Assembly (NCBI GenBank): GCA_028293055.1
Contig: JAQGLD010000539.1
Coordinates: forward strand, 1-8,052
Length of the DNA: 8,052 nucleotides
From: Alphaproteobacteria bacterium
GTDB taxonomy: Bacteria > Pseudomonadota > Alphaproteobacteria > Sphingomonadales > Sphingomonadaceae
Direction of reading: 5' to 3'
Every line of letters begins with the position of its first letter. The stretch's first letter is position 1. A program made the translations under genes and the position numbers. Below the pieces are notes generated by a model. The model ran no database searches. It had not been told where the DNA came from and saw only the letters and a list, made by a program, of their open reading frames with translations. This document shows positions 1-6,218 of this stretch, piece by piece.

Positions 1-1352
1 ATCGCGTATTTCGGACGCTGCGGACGGCTCAGCATCGCGTTGGCCTCGTGGTCGCCGACGAAACTTTCCTTGGCCGGATCCCAGTTCAGCCGGCGCGGAA
101 CGTGCATTGCGATGGAGTGAATCAGGCAGGTCGAACAGGCGCGGTGGCCGATCTCCGCCGTGGCGCTGACCGGCGCTCCGCTGCGGATCGCGTCGAGCCA
201 GTTGCGGTGCTGTTCGGCCGACCTGTAGAGATGGATCTCGTTGGGGCCGATCACGCTCGCCAGGATCTTCGGATCGCTCGCGACCAGCGCATCGACCTGG
301 GGCCCCTTGGGATCGCTCGGAGTCACCGCGCCGCTCCGAGTGACGAAGATCCAGCCTTCGCTGCCGATGAACCTGATCCCGTTGGCGAGGGCGCCGGAGA
401 TCGTCATGGTCACGCCGTTCGCGTAGCGGGCATGGGTCTCGAATGGGCCGTGCACGTTCCAGAGACCGGATTTGGGGAATTCCGCCTTGCCCCACACCTC
501 GATCGGGCCCGAATGCTCCATGTCCATCCCCCAATGGGCGATGTCGACATGGTGCGCTCCCCAGCCGGTGATCATCCCCGCGCCGAACTGCTCGCAGCGC
601 AGCCAGCCGGGCCGATCGAAGCTGCCGTCCTGCGGATGGACCCGCATCTCGGTATAATAAACCAAAGGGGTCGAGCCGAGCCAGGCGTCGTAATCGAGAT
701 TGGGCGGCACCGGCATCGGTGGCGCCTCCGGACCGGAAGGATCGCCCGGCAATCCGATCTCGACATGACGAAGCTCGCCGATCCTGCCGTTGCGGACGAG
801 CTCGCAGGTGCGGTGGAATTGCGGCCAGGGCTCCTGGCCGCGCTGCTGCGAACCGATCTGTAGCACCTTGCCCGATGCCTCCACGGCGTCCGCCATATGG
901 CGGCCTTCGGAAATGGTCAGCGAGGCTGGCTTCTGCAGATAGACATGCTTGCCGGCGCGCACCGCGTCGATGGCGAGCCGGGCATGCTGGTGGTCCGGGG
1001 TCGAGATCAGAACGGCGTCGATGTCGGGATTGGCGAGCAGGGCGCGATGGTCGGCATAGCCGCGTGTCCCGGAATAGCCCTCGATTCGCTTCGCAGCATA
1101 GATCTCGTCGACCAGCCGCTGGCCGGCCGCGATCCGCTTGGTGTCGAGGTCGCAGACCGCGACGATATGGGCGTCCGCCTGCTTCGACACCTCCTTGATG
1201 TCGTGGATCCGCGATATCCTGCCGACGCCGATCGCTCCGACATTGATCCGATTGCTCGGGGCGTTCGCGCCGAGGACTCGCGACGGGACGATGGCGGGAA
1301 AGGCGAGGGCGGCGCTGCCGCGGATCAGGGCTCGGCGCGAGAAACCTGCCAT
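1..1352 (-). CDS. Exported Gfo/Idh/MocA-family oxidoreductase (3' end cut by window edge)
   Basis: This is an NAD(P)-dependent oxidoreductase of the Gfo/Idh/MocA family, which usually acts on sugars, inositols or their derivatives. Of about 455 expected residues, 450 codons are visible; the C-terminal ...SRPQRPKYA resembles the usual family ending, so only a few residues are missing. Residues 5-30 form a twin-arginine-like signal (SRRALIRGSAAL, RR at 6-7), implying Tat export. The Rossmann motif GAIGVG lies at 39-44, and the family's EKP motif appears as QKP at 140-142, with K141 the presumed catalytic lysine. DYDAWLG (220-226) and GWGAHHVDIAHWGM (263-276) are typical of the subgroup often annotated as the Bacteroidetes-type C-terminal domain. 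Two tandem ATGs occur at 1355 and 1352; the AGGAG that overlaps the upstream stop codon sits 3 nt from the first and 6 nt from the second, so 1352 is preferred. It is the last visible gene of a three-gene operon. The substrate cannot be told from sequence. Confidence 0.9.
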   Translation of the reverse strand, partial: MAGFSRRALIRGSAALAFPAIVPSRVLGANAPSNRINVGAIGVGRISRIHDIKEVSKQADAHIVAVCDLDTKRIAAGQRLVDEIYAAKRIEGYSGTRGYADHRALLANPDIDAVLISTPDHQHARLAIDAVRAGKHVYLQKPASLTISEGRHMADAVEASGKVLQIGSQQRGQEPWPQFHRTCELVRNGRIGELRHVEIGLPGDPSGPEAPPMPVPPNLDYDAWLGSTPLVYYTEMRVHPQDGSFDRPGWLRCEQFGAGMITGWGAHHVDIAHWGMDMEHSGPIEVWGKAEFPKSGLWNVHGPFETHARYANGVTMTISGALANGIRFIGSEGWIFVTRSGAVTPSDPKGPQVDALVASDPKILASVIGPNEIHLYRSAEQHRNWLDAIRSGAPVSATAEIGHRACSTCLIHSIAMHVPRRLNWDPAKESFVGDHEANAMLSRPQRPKYA

Positions 1353-1357
1353 CATCG

Positions 1358-1363
1358 TCTCCT
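1358..1363 (-). promoter_or_regulatory. Ribosome binding site overlapping the upstream stop codon
   Basis: The minus strand reads TAGGAGACGATGATG: the stop codon (TAG) of the upstream oxidoreductase is part of the AGGAGA Shine-Dalgarno of the next gene. This arrangement suggests translational coupling of the two oxidoreductases and favours the second of the tandem ATGs as start. Confidence 0.75.
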
Positions 1364-2522
1364 AGACCGAAATGGGTCGGGTGGCGTTCTTCTGGGCGGT
1401 GAGGACGAGCTCGGCTGCGAGCAGGGCCTGGTCCTGGTCCTGGCCGTTGCTCGTCCGCTCGACCACGTCGGAGACGAATTGCGGCCCGAACGGGAGGTAG
1501 ACCTTGGAACAGTCGATGTAGCGGGTCGATTTCCGGTCGGCGATGATCAGGTGGTTGCCTCCGGGCCGGCCGGCCGGATCCACATATTTGCGCAGCTCGA
1601 TATAACCCTGGGTGCCGAGGATGAAGAGCCGGCCGTCGCCCCAGGTGGACAGGCCGTCGGGGGTGAACCAGTCGACACGGACATAGCCGGTGCCGCCATC
1701 GCCGGTCAGCATCATGTCGCCGAAATCCTCGAATTGCGGATGCTGCGGCCAGGCGAAATTACCGGTCTGCGATGCGACGACATGAGCGGCCTTGGAGCCG
1801 GTGTAGAAGACGAACTGGTCGGCCTGGTGGGAGCCGATATCGGCGAGGATCCCGCCATACCGCGCCTTGTCCCAGAACCAGTCCGGGCGGGACGGAGCGC
1901 TCACTCGATGCGGGGCGATGTTGATCGTCTGCACGACCCTGCCGATCGCGCCCTGGTGGACGAGCTCACCGGCATGGACCGCGGCGCGGACCTCGAGCCG
2001 CTCCGAATAGAGGATCGCGAACTTGCGGCCAGTCTCCGCGATCGCGCGGCGCACATCGGCGAGCTGGCCCAGCGTGGTGATCGCGGGCTTGTCGGCGAGA
2101 TAATCCTTGCCGGCGCGCATCGCCCTGATTCCGAGCGGCGCTCGAAGATCGGGTATCGGCGCCGCGACGATCAGCTGGAGGCTCGGATCCTCGAGGATTT
2201 CGGCCTCGCTTCGCGCCAGCCTTATGTCGCCATAGCGCTTGCGAAAGGTCGCGATCTGCGCCGGATCGCCGGCGAGGAAGGCGGCCAGCGTGCCGCCGCC
2301 TCGGATCATCGCGTCGGTCATCGAATAGATATGGGCATGGTCGAGGCCGATCACCGCGAAGCGGATGCGATGGCGCGCCTGCGGCTCCGGGCCGGCCGGC
2401 GCAGCTTCCGCGGAGACTGCATTCCCCGAAGCCTGGGTCTGGGCGAGGAGATCGGCAGGGAGGCTTGCCGCAAGTCCTGCGAAACCGGCGGCCAGGAGGG
2501 TGCGGCGATCGGTCGGATCCAT
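1362..2522 (-). CDS. Exported Gfo/Idh/MocA-family oxidoreductase, atypical nucleotide-binding loop
   Basis: This 386-residue protein belongs to the Gfo/Idh/MocA family of NAD(P)-dependent sugar-type oxidoreductases. A twin-arginine-like signal opens it (DRRTLLAAGFAGLAAS, RR at 6-7, likely cleavage after about residue 28), followed by an Ala/Pro-rich linker to about residue 50. The Rossmann strand is RFAVIGLDHAHIY (54-66); the usual GxGxxG is replaced by GLDHAH, so cofactor binding may differ from that of classic members. The EKP motif appears as DKP at 144-146, with K145 the presumed catalytic lysine, and GGILADIGSHQADQF (223-237) supplies the active-site-type histidine H232. Length is normal for the family. 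A GAGGAA Shine-Dalgarno lies 10 nt before the ATG, immediately after the cupin stop. It sits between the cupin and a second, only distantly similar oxidoreductase, so the two probably act on related substrates or at successive steps; that is inference. Confidence 0.88.
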   Translation of the reverse strand: MDPTDRRTLLAAGFAGLAASLPADLLAQTQASGNAVSAEAAPAGPEPQARHRIRFAVIGLDHAHIYSMTDAMIRGGGTLAAFLAGDPAQIATFRKRYGDIRLARSEAEILEDPSLQLIVAAPIPDLRAPLGIRAMRAGKDYLADKPAITTLGQLADVRRAIAETGRKFAILYSERLEVRAAVHAGELVHQGAIGRVVQTINIAPHRVSAPSRPDWFWDKARYGGILADIGSHQADQFVFYTGSKAAHVVASQTGNFAWPQHPQFEDFGDMMLTGDGGTGYVRVDWFTPDGLSTWGDGRLFILGTQGYIELRKYVDPAGRPGGNHLIIADRKSTRYIDCSKVYLPFGPQFVSDVVERTSNGQDQDQALLAAELVLTAQKNATRPISV

Positions 2523-2532
2523 GGCTCTGACG

Positions 2533-2538
2533 TTCCTC
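2533..2538 (-). promoter_or_regulatory. Ribosome binding site of the 386-residue oxidoreductase
   Basis: GAGGAA on the minus strand, 10 nt before the ATG at 2522 and 2 nt after the cupin stop codon. It confirms the start and the tight operon packing. Confidence 0.55.
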
Positions 2539-2540
2539 GC

Positions 2541-2981
2541 TCAGCCCGCCGGGGTGGCGGCGCTCTTCCAGTTGATCACATGATAGGTTGCCGGCCCGCT
2601 GCCGATATTCCTCAGCGCGTGCAGTGAATTCGACGCGTTGAAGATGATCGACCCGGGTCCTGCCTTCTTCCACAATCCGTCGGAAAGCGTCTCGACCTGG
2701 CCCCGGTCGACGATCACCAGCTCCTCATTGGGGTGCCGATGCGGCGGGTGCGAGGCCATGCCTGGGTCTAGCGTCGTGATATGAAGTTCGAGCTCGGCCA
2801 GCGTCGCGGTCGGGCCGCGCAAGACCTCGCGAAGCTCGCCGGTGTCGGTTTTCTTGACCGGCAGCGCACTCCACTCGAACACCGATGGACCGATCGGGGC
2901 CGGCGAGCCTTGCGCGAGCAGTGCTGCGGAACAGCTCGCGGCGGCCAGGGCCACGCACAGATCGCGTCGTGTGATCCTCAT
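2541..2981 (-). CDS. Small exported cupin-domain protein
   Basis: A 146-residue single-domain cupin with an N-terminal export signal. The start at 2981 is chosen over an upstream in-frame ATG (3023) because GGAGAGAG lies 7 nt before it and because the protein then begins MRITRRDLCVALAAA, a twin-arginine-like signal peptide (RR at 5-6; cleavage near residues 23-28). Cupin motif 1 is seen as H81-x-H83-x3-E87-x6-G94 and motif 2 contributes H121, giving the usual 3-His/1-Glu metal site. Family members include sugar isomerases, dioxygenases and non-catalytic sugar-binding proteins, so the reaction is not predictable. It is the first gene of the operon with the two exported oxidoreductases (18 nt to the next start), directly behind a promoter and palindromic operator. 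A plausible role is metal-dependent handling of the substrate or product of those enzymes. Confidence 0.85.
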   Translation of the reverse strand: MRITRRDLCVALAAASCSAALLAQGSPAPIGPSVFEWSALPVKKTDTGELREVLRGPTATLAELELHITTLDPGMASHPPHRHPNEELVIVDRGQVETLSDGLWKKAGPGSIIFNASNSLHALRNIGSGPATYHVINWKSAATPAG

Positions 2982-2988
2982 CGTCTCT

Positions 2989-2992
2989 CTCC
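2989..2992 (-). promoter_or_regulatory. Ribosome binding site of the cupin gene
   Basis: The minus strand reads GGAGAGAGACG before the ATG at 2981; GGAG has a 7-nt spacer. It decides the start in favour of 2981, since the upstream alternative ATG at 3023 lies beyond the predicted transcription start and inside the operator region. Confidence 0.65.
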
Positions 2993-3008
2993 GCGTCGCG
3001 CGTCTGTC

Positions 3009-3022
3009 TGGGAGCGCTCCCA
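3009..3022. promoter_or_regulatory. Perfect 14-bp palindrome TGGGAGCGCTCCCA, LacI-family-type operator
   Basis: TGGGAGCGCTCCCA is a perfect inverted repeat without a spacer, centred on CG, which is the hallmark of LacI/GalR-family operators; the AGCGCT core recurs in sugar-responsive operators of Caulobacter and related Alphaproteobacteria. It lies 28-41 nt upstream of the cupin start and covers the transcription start expected from the promoter candidate at 3027-3055, a position suited to repression. No LacI-type regulator gene lies in this window, so the binding protein is unknown. Repressor identity and the inducing sugar are inference. Confidence 0.7.
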
Positions 3023-3070
3023 CGCAGCCTAATGAGCGAAAGCGAGTCCCGTCAACGCCCTCAGGCTGCG
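3023..3070. repeat. 8-bp inverted repeat around the operon promoter
   Basis: CGCAGCCT (3023-3030) and AGGCTGCG (3063-3070) are perfectly complementary arms separated by 32 nt. They enclose the promoter candidate, one arm touching the operator and the other overlapping the antiporter stop codon. The long loop and lack of a T-run argue against an intrinsic terminator. It may be a second regulatory site or chance. Confidence 0.3.
3027..3055 (-). promoter_or_regulatory. Candidate sigma-70-type promoter of the cupin-oxidoreductase operon
   Basis: On the minus strand TTGACG (3050-3055) is followed by 17 nt and then TTAGGC (3027-3032). The -35 is close to consensus and the -10 is weak, as is common in alphaproteobacterial promoters. 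Initiation would fall near 3020, inside the palindromic operator. The promoter lies wholly in the 79-nt gap after the antiporter stop codon, so the operon can be transcribed separately from it. Confidence 0.5.
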
Positions 3071-4857
3071 GCGCCGCCGCCGGGCAGCGCGTCGCGGAGC
3101 CGACGCCCGCGCTCCGGGGGGGCGTGGCTGAGCTGGCCCTGGGCCATGATCTCCTGGCGGAGCTGGGCCCTCTTCTCGTGAATCGACGCGATCACCGGCC
3201 CCATCGCCATGCCGAGATCGACGAGCAAGGCCTCCGAGAGCTGCAGCGAGGATTCGAGCGTCTCGGGAACCGCATCGCTGGCGCCCGCGCGGTAGAGCTC
3301 GGCGGCATGACCGGCATCGCGGGCCCGTGCGACGATGGTGAGGTTGGGGCACCAGGCCCGCACCTTCCTGGTCAGCGAGACCGCCAGCACCGGATTGTCC
3401 ATCGTCAGCACCAGCGCGCTGGCGTGGCCGAGGTGCAGGCGGTCGACCAGCTCGGAGCGCGAGACGTCGCCGAAGATCACCGGCACGCCCTCGCGGCGGC
3501 AGGCGGCGACATTGTCGATGTCCGAATCCACCGCGACGAAGGCGCGATCGTGCGTGGTCAGCATGTCCGCGACCAGCCTGCCGACCCGGCCATAGCCGAT
3601 CACCACCACCCGGCCGCTCGAATCGCCTGTCACCATGGTCGAAAGGTCGCCGTCCGAGCGCCGGTCCATGCGCTTCGCGGCAACGTGCCCCAGCTTCGCG
3701 AGCAAGGGGGTGATGGTCAGGCCGATCGCGGTGACGATCTGCCAATAGGCCGCGGTGTCGGCAGTGATCAGTCGGGCGGTCGCCGCCGCGCCGAGCACGA
3801 TCAGGCTGGTCTCGGAGGGCGACGCCATCAGCACGCCGGCTTCTGCGGCGACGCTCCTGCGCGCCCCGCCAAGCAGCAGCAGCCCCGCCGTGACCAGGGT
3901 CTTCACCACGACCACCGCTGCGACTCCGGCGAGAATGGCTGGCCAGTCCGCGACGACGAGGCGGATGTTGACGCTCATCCCGACCGTGATCAGGAAGATG
4001 CCGAGGGCGAGGCCGCGGAACGGAGCGGTGATCACTTCGACTTCGCTGTGATAATCGGTCTCGGCGATCAGGATTCCGGCGATCAGCGCGCCCATGATCG
4101 GCGACAGGCCGGCGGCGGTGGTGGCGAGACTGGCCGCGATCACGACCAGCAGGCTGGCGGCGAGGAACAATTCCGGGCTCTTGGTCCGCGCCGCCTGTGC
4201 GAACAGGCGCGGCAGGAAGAAACGCCCTAGCCCGAGCATGGCGACGATCGTCACTCCGCCCAGCAGCAGCGCCCGCCCAAACCCGCTCCAGCCGCCGCTG
4301 TCCGCATAAGGGGCGAGCGCTCCGAGCAGGAAGATGATCGGGACGATCGCGAGATCCTCGAACAACAGCATAGCCAGCGCCGAGCGGCCGACCGGGGTCG
4401 AGGCGCTGACCAGGGGGAGGACCAGAGCGGTGGAGGACAAGGCCAGAGCGAGGCCGAGCGCCGTCGCCCCCGAACCGTCCTCGCCGAGCAGATAGATTCC
4501 GGCACCGATGATCGCGGCCGATCCGAACAGCTCGGCTGCGCCGAGCCCGAGCACCTGCCGGCGCATCGTCCAAAGCCGCCGGAAGGACAGTTCGAGCCCG
4601 ATCGAGAAGAGCAGGAGGATGATTCCGAACTCGGCGAACGGTTCGATCGCGTGCGGGTTGGAGATGGTGACATAATTGAGCCAGGGCATGTCGTGCGCGA
4701 GCGCGCCGAGACCGAACGGTCCGACGAGCAGCCCGACCAGGATGAATCCGATCACCGGAGTAATCCGGAAGCGCGCGAAGGCCGGAATGACCACTCCGGC
4801 GGCGCCGAGGATCACCAGCGCGTCGCTGAGCCCGGAGGTCTGGAAATGGGTGGCCAT
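3061..4857 (-). CDS. Kef/YbaL-type CPA2 monovalent cation:proton antiporter with RCK (TrkA-N) domain
   Basis: A 598-residue inner-membrane cation:proton antiporter of the CPA2 family, expected to exchange K+ (or Na+) for H+ and help in pH and osmotic homeostasis. Residues about 10-390 form a hydrophobic transporter domain with some 12 membrane segments; the ion-binding helix carries FED at 166-168 (D168 being the conserved acidic residue, E167 in place of the Gln of E. coli KefC, as in YbaL). Residues about 415-535 are a RCK_N/TrkA-N Rossmann domain with GYGRVG at 421-426 and an acidic residue after strand 2 (D444), suggesting regulation by a bound nucleotide. The polar tail (550-598) is not a recognisable TrkA-C domain. 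The start at 4857 is preferred to an in-frame ATG at 4890 because AAGGA lies 4 nt before it and no Shine-Dalgarno precedes the longer form. No KefF/KefG-like ancillary gene is adjacent. Confidence 0.9.
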   Translation of the reverse strand: MATHFQTSGLSDALVILGAAGVVIPAFARFRITPVIGFILVGLLVGPFGLGALAHDMPWLNYVTISNPHAIEPFAEFGIILLLFSIGLELSFRRLWTMRRQVLGLGAAELFGSAAIIGAGIYLLGEDGSGATALGLALALSSTALVLPLVSASTPVGRSALAMLLFEDLAIVPIIFLLGALAPYADSGGWSGFGRALLLGGVTIVAMLGLGRFFLPRLFAQAARTKSPELFLAASLLVVIAASLATTAAGLSPIMGALIAGILIAETDYHSEVEVITAPFRGLALGIFLITVGMSVNIRLVVADWPAILAGVAAVVVVKTLVTAGLLLLGGARRSVAAEAGVLMASPSETSLIVLGAAATARLITADTAAYWQIVTAIGLTITPLLAKLGHVAAKRMDRRSDGDLSTMVTGDSSGRVVVIGYGRVGRLVADMLTTHDRAFVAVDSDIDNVAACRREGVPVIFGDVSRSELVDRLHLGHASALVLTMDNPVLAVSLTRKVRAWCPNLTIVARARDAGHAAELYRAGASDAVPETLESSLQLSEALLVDLGMAMGPVIASIHEKRAQLRQEIMAQGQLSHAPPERGRRLRDALPGGGAAA

Positions 4858-4861
4858 CAGG

Positions 4862-4866
4862 TCCTT
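4862..4866 (-). promoter_or_regulatory. Ribosome binding site of the antiporter gene
   Basis: AAGGA on the minus strand with a 4-nt spacer to the ATG at 4857. The spacer is short but no better site precedes the alternative ATG at 4890, so this decides the start. Confidence 0.5.
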
Positions 4867-4877
4867 ATGCAGGATTT

Positions 4878-4923
4878 GCCTCGAAAGCATAGGCTCGGGG
4901 ATTGTTCGCCGGACGATCGAGGC
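4878..4923. repeat. 7-bp inverted repeat in the divergent promoter region
   Basis: GCCTCGA (4878-4884) and TCGAGGC (4917-4923) are perfect inverted arms 32 nt apart within the 78-nt space between the antiporter and flavoprotein starts. This region must hold both promoters, but no convincing -35/-10 pair was found for either. The repeat could be a shared regulator site; at this length chance is also possible. Confidence 0.25.
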
Positions 4924-4935
4924 TATTCATCGGCG

Positions 4936-6177
4936 ATGGCGGAATCGGCGGATCTTTGCATCGTCGGCGGCGGCCCCGCGGGAATGGTCGCCGGTTTGCT
5001 CTTCTCGCGTGCCGGGATCCGCACGATCGTGCTCGAAAAGCACAAGGACTTCCTCCGCGATTTCCGCTGCGACACGGTCCATCCCTCGACCCTGCGGATC
5101 TTCCACGAGATCGGCCTGCTCGAATCCCTGCTGCTCCGTCCGCATGACGAGGTGCCGGACATCACGGCCTATGTCGGGACGACCCGGATCGAGGTCGCCG
5201 ACTTCAGTCATTTCGACCCGCGCTGGAACTTCATCGCCCTGATGCCGCAATGGGAGTTCCTCGATTTCGTGGCCGAGCAGGCTCGGAGGCTGCCGACCTT
5301 CCGGCTCATGATGGAGACCGAGGCGACCCGACTTCTGCGCGACGAGAGCGCGATCTGCGGAGTGGCCTGCCATCATCGCGGCGAGCCTCTCGAGATACGG
5401 TCGAAGCTCGTCATCGCCGCCGATGGCCGCCGTTCCGTGCTGCGCGCCGAATCGCAGCTGCCGCTGCGCGAGCTCGGTGCGCCGATGGACATATTCTGGT
5501 TCCGGCTGCCCAAGGAGCGAACCCCGGACAATCGCACCACTGGGGTGTTCACCGGGGGGCGGATCATGGCGCTGATAGACCGCGGCGATTACTGGCAATG
5601 CGCCTATGTTTTCGCCAAGGGCGAGGCGGAGGCTGTGCGGGGCAGGGGACTGGAAGCCTTCCGCTCCGAAGTGGCCCGGACTGCCTCCATGATCTCGCCT
5701 CAAGTGTCGGCGATAAGCAGCTGGGATGATGTGAAACTTCTGACCGTCGCGCTCGATCGGCTTGAGCAGTGGCACCTACCCGGCCTGCTTGTCATCGGCG
5801 ACGCCGCCCACGCCATGTCGCCGATCGGCGGAGTCGGGATCAATGTCGCGATCCAGGATGCGGTCGCCGCCGCCAATCTTCTCGCCGGCCCGATGGCGGA
5901 GGGGAGGGGGGTCGACGATCTGCTGCCGCGGGTCCGAAAGCGACGCCTGCTTGCGGTCCGTGCCATTCAGGCCTTTCAGAATCTCGCGCAGCAGCGGATC
6001 ATCACGCCCTTGCTCGCCGCCTCCGGGCCGGTGAAGCCGATGTGGCCACTCCGCCTCGTCGGCCGGTTCCCGCTGCTTCGGCGGCTGCCGGCGGCGTTTC
6101 TCGGTTTCGGGTTGCGGGCCGAGCATGTGAAGTCGCCCGCTAAATTCCTTCCCGGCACGGGGGAGGGGACCGCCTGA
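4936..6177 (+). CDS. FAD-dependent monooxygenase-like oxidoreductase (PHBH/UbiH group)
   Basis: A 413-residue soluble flavoprotein of the FAD-binding-3 family (p-hydroxybenzoate hydroxylase, UbiH and relatives), whose members mostly hydroxylate aromatic or polyketide substrates with NAD(P)H and O2. The three family fingerprints are present: the dinucleotide motif GGGPAG at 11-16 with E34 closing strand 2; the DG motif in IAADGRRS (160-167), which in this class contacts FAD and NAD(P)H; and the GD motif VIGDAAHAMSPIGGVG at 286-301. Length fits the single-component class; no C-terminal thioredoxin-like domain is present. The open frame extends upstream to 4651, but that part is antisense to the antiporter; ATG 4936 is chosen because the flavin motif follows at once. 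No clear Shine-Dalgarno is seen (GAGG lies about 13 nt away). It is divergent from the antiporter and convergent with icd, so it appears monocistronic. The substrate is unknown; a quinone- or aromatic-ring hydroxylase is the best guess. Confidence 0.88.
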   Translation: MAESADLCIVGGGPAGMVAGLLFSRAGIRTIVLEKHKDFLRDFRCDTVHPSTLRIFHEIGLLESLLLRPHDEVPDITAYVGTTRIEVADFSHFDPRWNFIALMPQWEFLDFVAEQARRLPTFRLMMETEATRLLRDESAICGVACHHRGEPLEIRSKLVIAADGRRSVLRAESQLPLRELGAPMDIFWFRLPKERTPDNRTTGVFTGGRIMALIDRGDYWQCAYVFAKGEAEAVRGRGLEAFRSEVARTASMISPQVSAISSWDDVKLLTVALDRLEQWHLPGLLVIGDAAHAMSPIGGVGINVAIQDAVAAANLLAGPMAEGRGVDDLLPRVRKRRLLAVRAIQAFQNLAQQRIITPLLAASGPVKPMWPLRLVGRFPLLRRLPAAFLGFGLRAEHVKSPAKFLPGTGEGTA

Positions 6178-6185
6178 AAGCCGGT

Positions 6186-6212
6186 GGGGGGTGCGTGCCG
6201 CGCACCAGCCCC
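6186..6212. terminator. GC-rich imperfect hairpin downstream of the flavoprotein gene
   Basis: Nine nt after the flavoprotein stop, GGTGCG (6190-6195) pairs with CGCACC (6201-6206) around a 5-nt loop, and the stem is extended by GGGG (6186-6189) with CCCC (6209-6212) across a 2-nt bulge. The stem is strong, but only a broken pyrimidine stretch (TCCTTC) follows, so intrinsic termination is plausible rather than shown. Its place in a convergent gap fits a terminator. Confidence 0.4.
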
Positions 6213-6218
6213 CTCCTT

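Noticed and set aside
897..2627. 576-codon plus-strand open frame antisense to the two oxidoreductases
   Set aside because: Its residues are Arg/Gly/Asp-rich low-information sequence without motifs, while the minus strand holds two genes with clear family motifs. Long antisense frames are normal in high-GC DNA.
2928..2936. Possible lipobox cysteine (AAS-C17) in the cupin signal peptide
   Set aside because: The -3 position is Ala, not Leu/Val/Ile, and more hydrophobic signal sequence follows the cysteine, so ordinary cleavage near residues 23-28 is more likely.
2842..4230. 462-codon plus-strand open frame antisense to the antiporter
   Set aside because: Composition is His/Arg/Asp/Gln-rich without domains and it crosses the operon promoter and operator; the opposite strand has a convincing membrane protein.
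3029..4573. 514-codon minus-strand frame overlapping the antiporter in another frame
   Set aside because: It is Arg/Pro-rich shadow sequence; the antiporter frame has membrane helices and a Rossmann motif.
4891..4924. TATGCT-like -10 for the antiporter on the minus strand
   Set aside because: The hexamer is acceptable, but no recognisable -35 lies 15-19 nt upstream, so no promoter is called.
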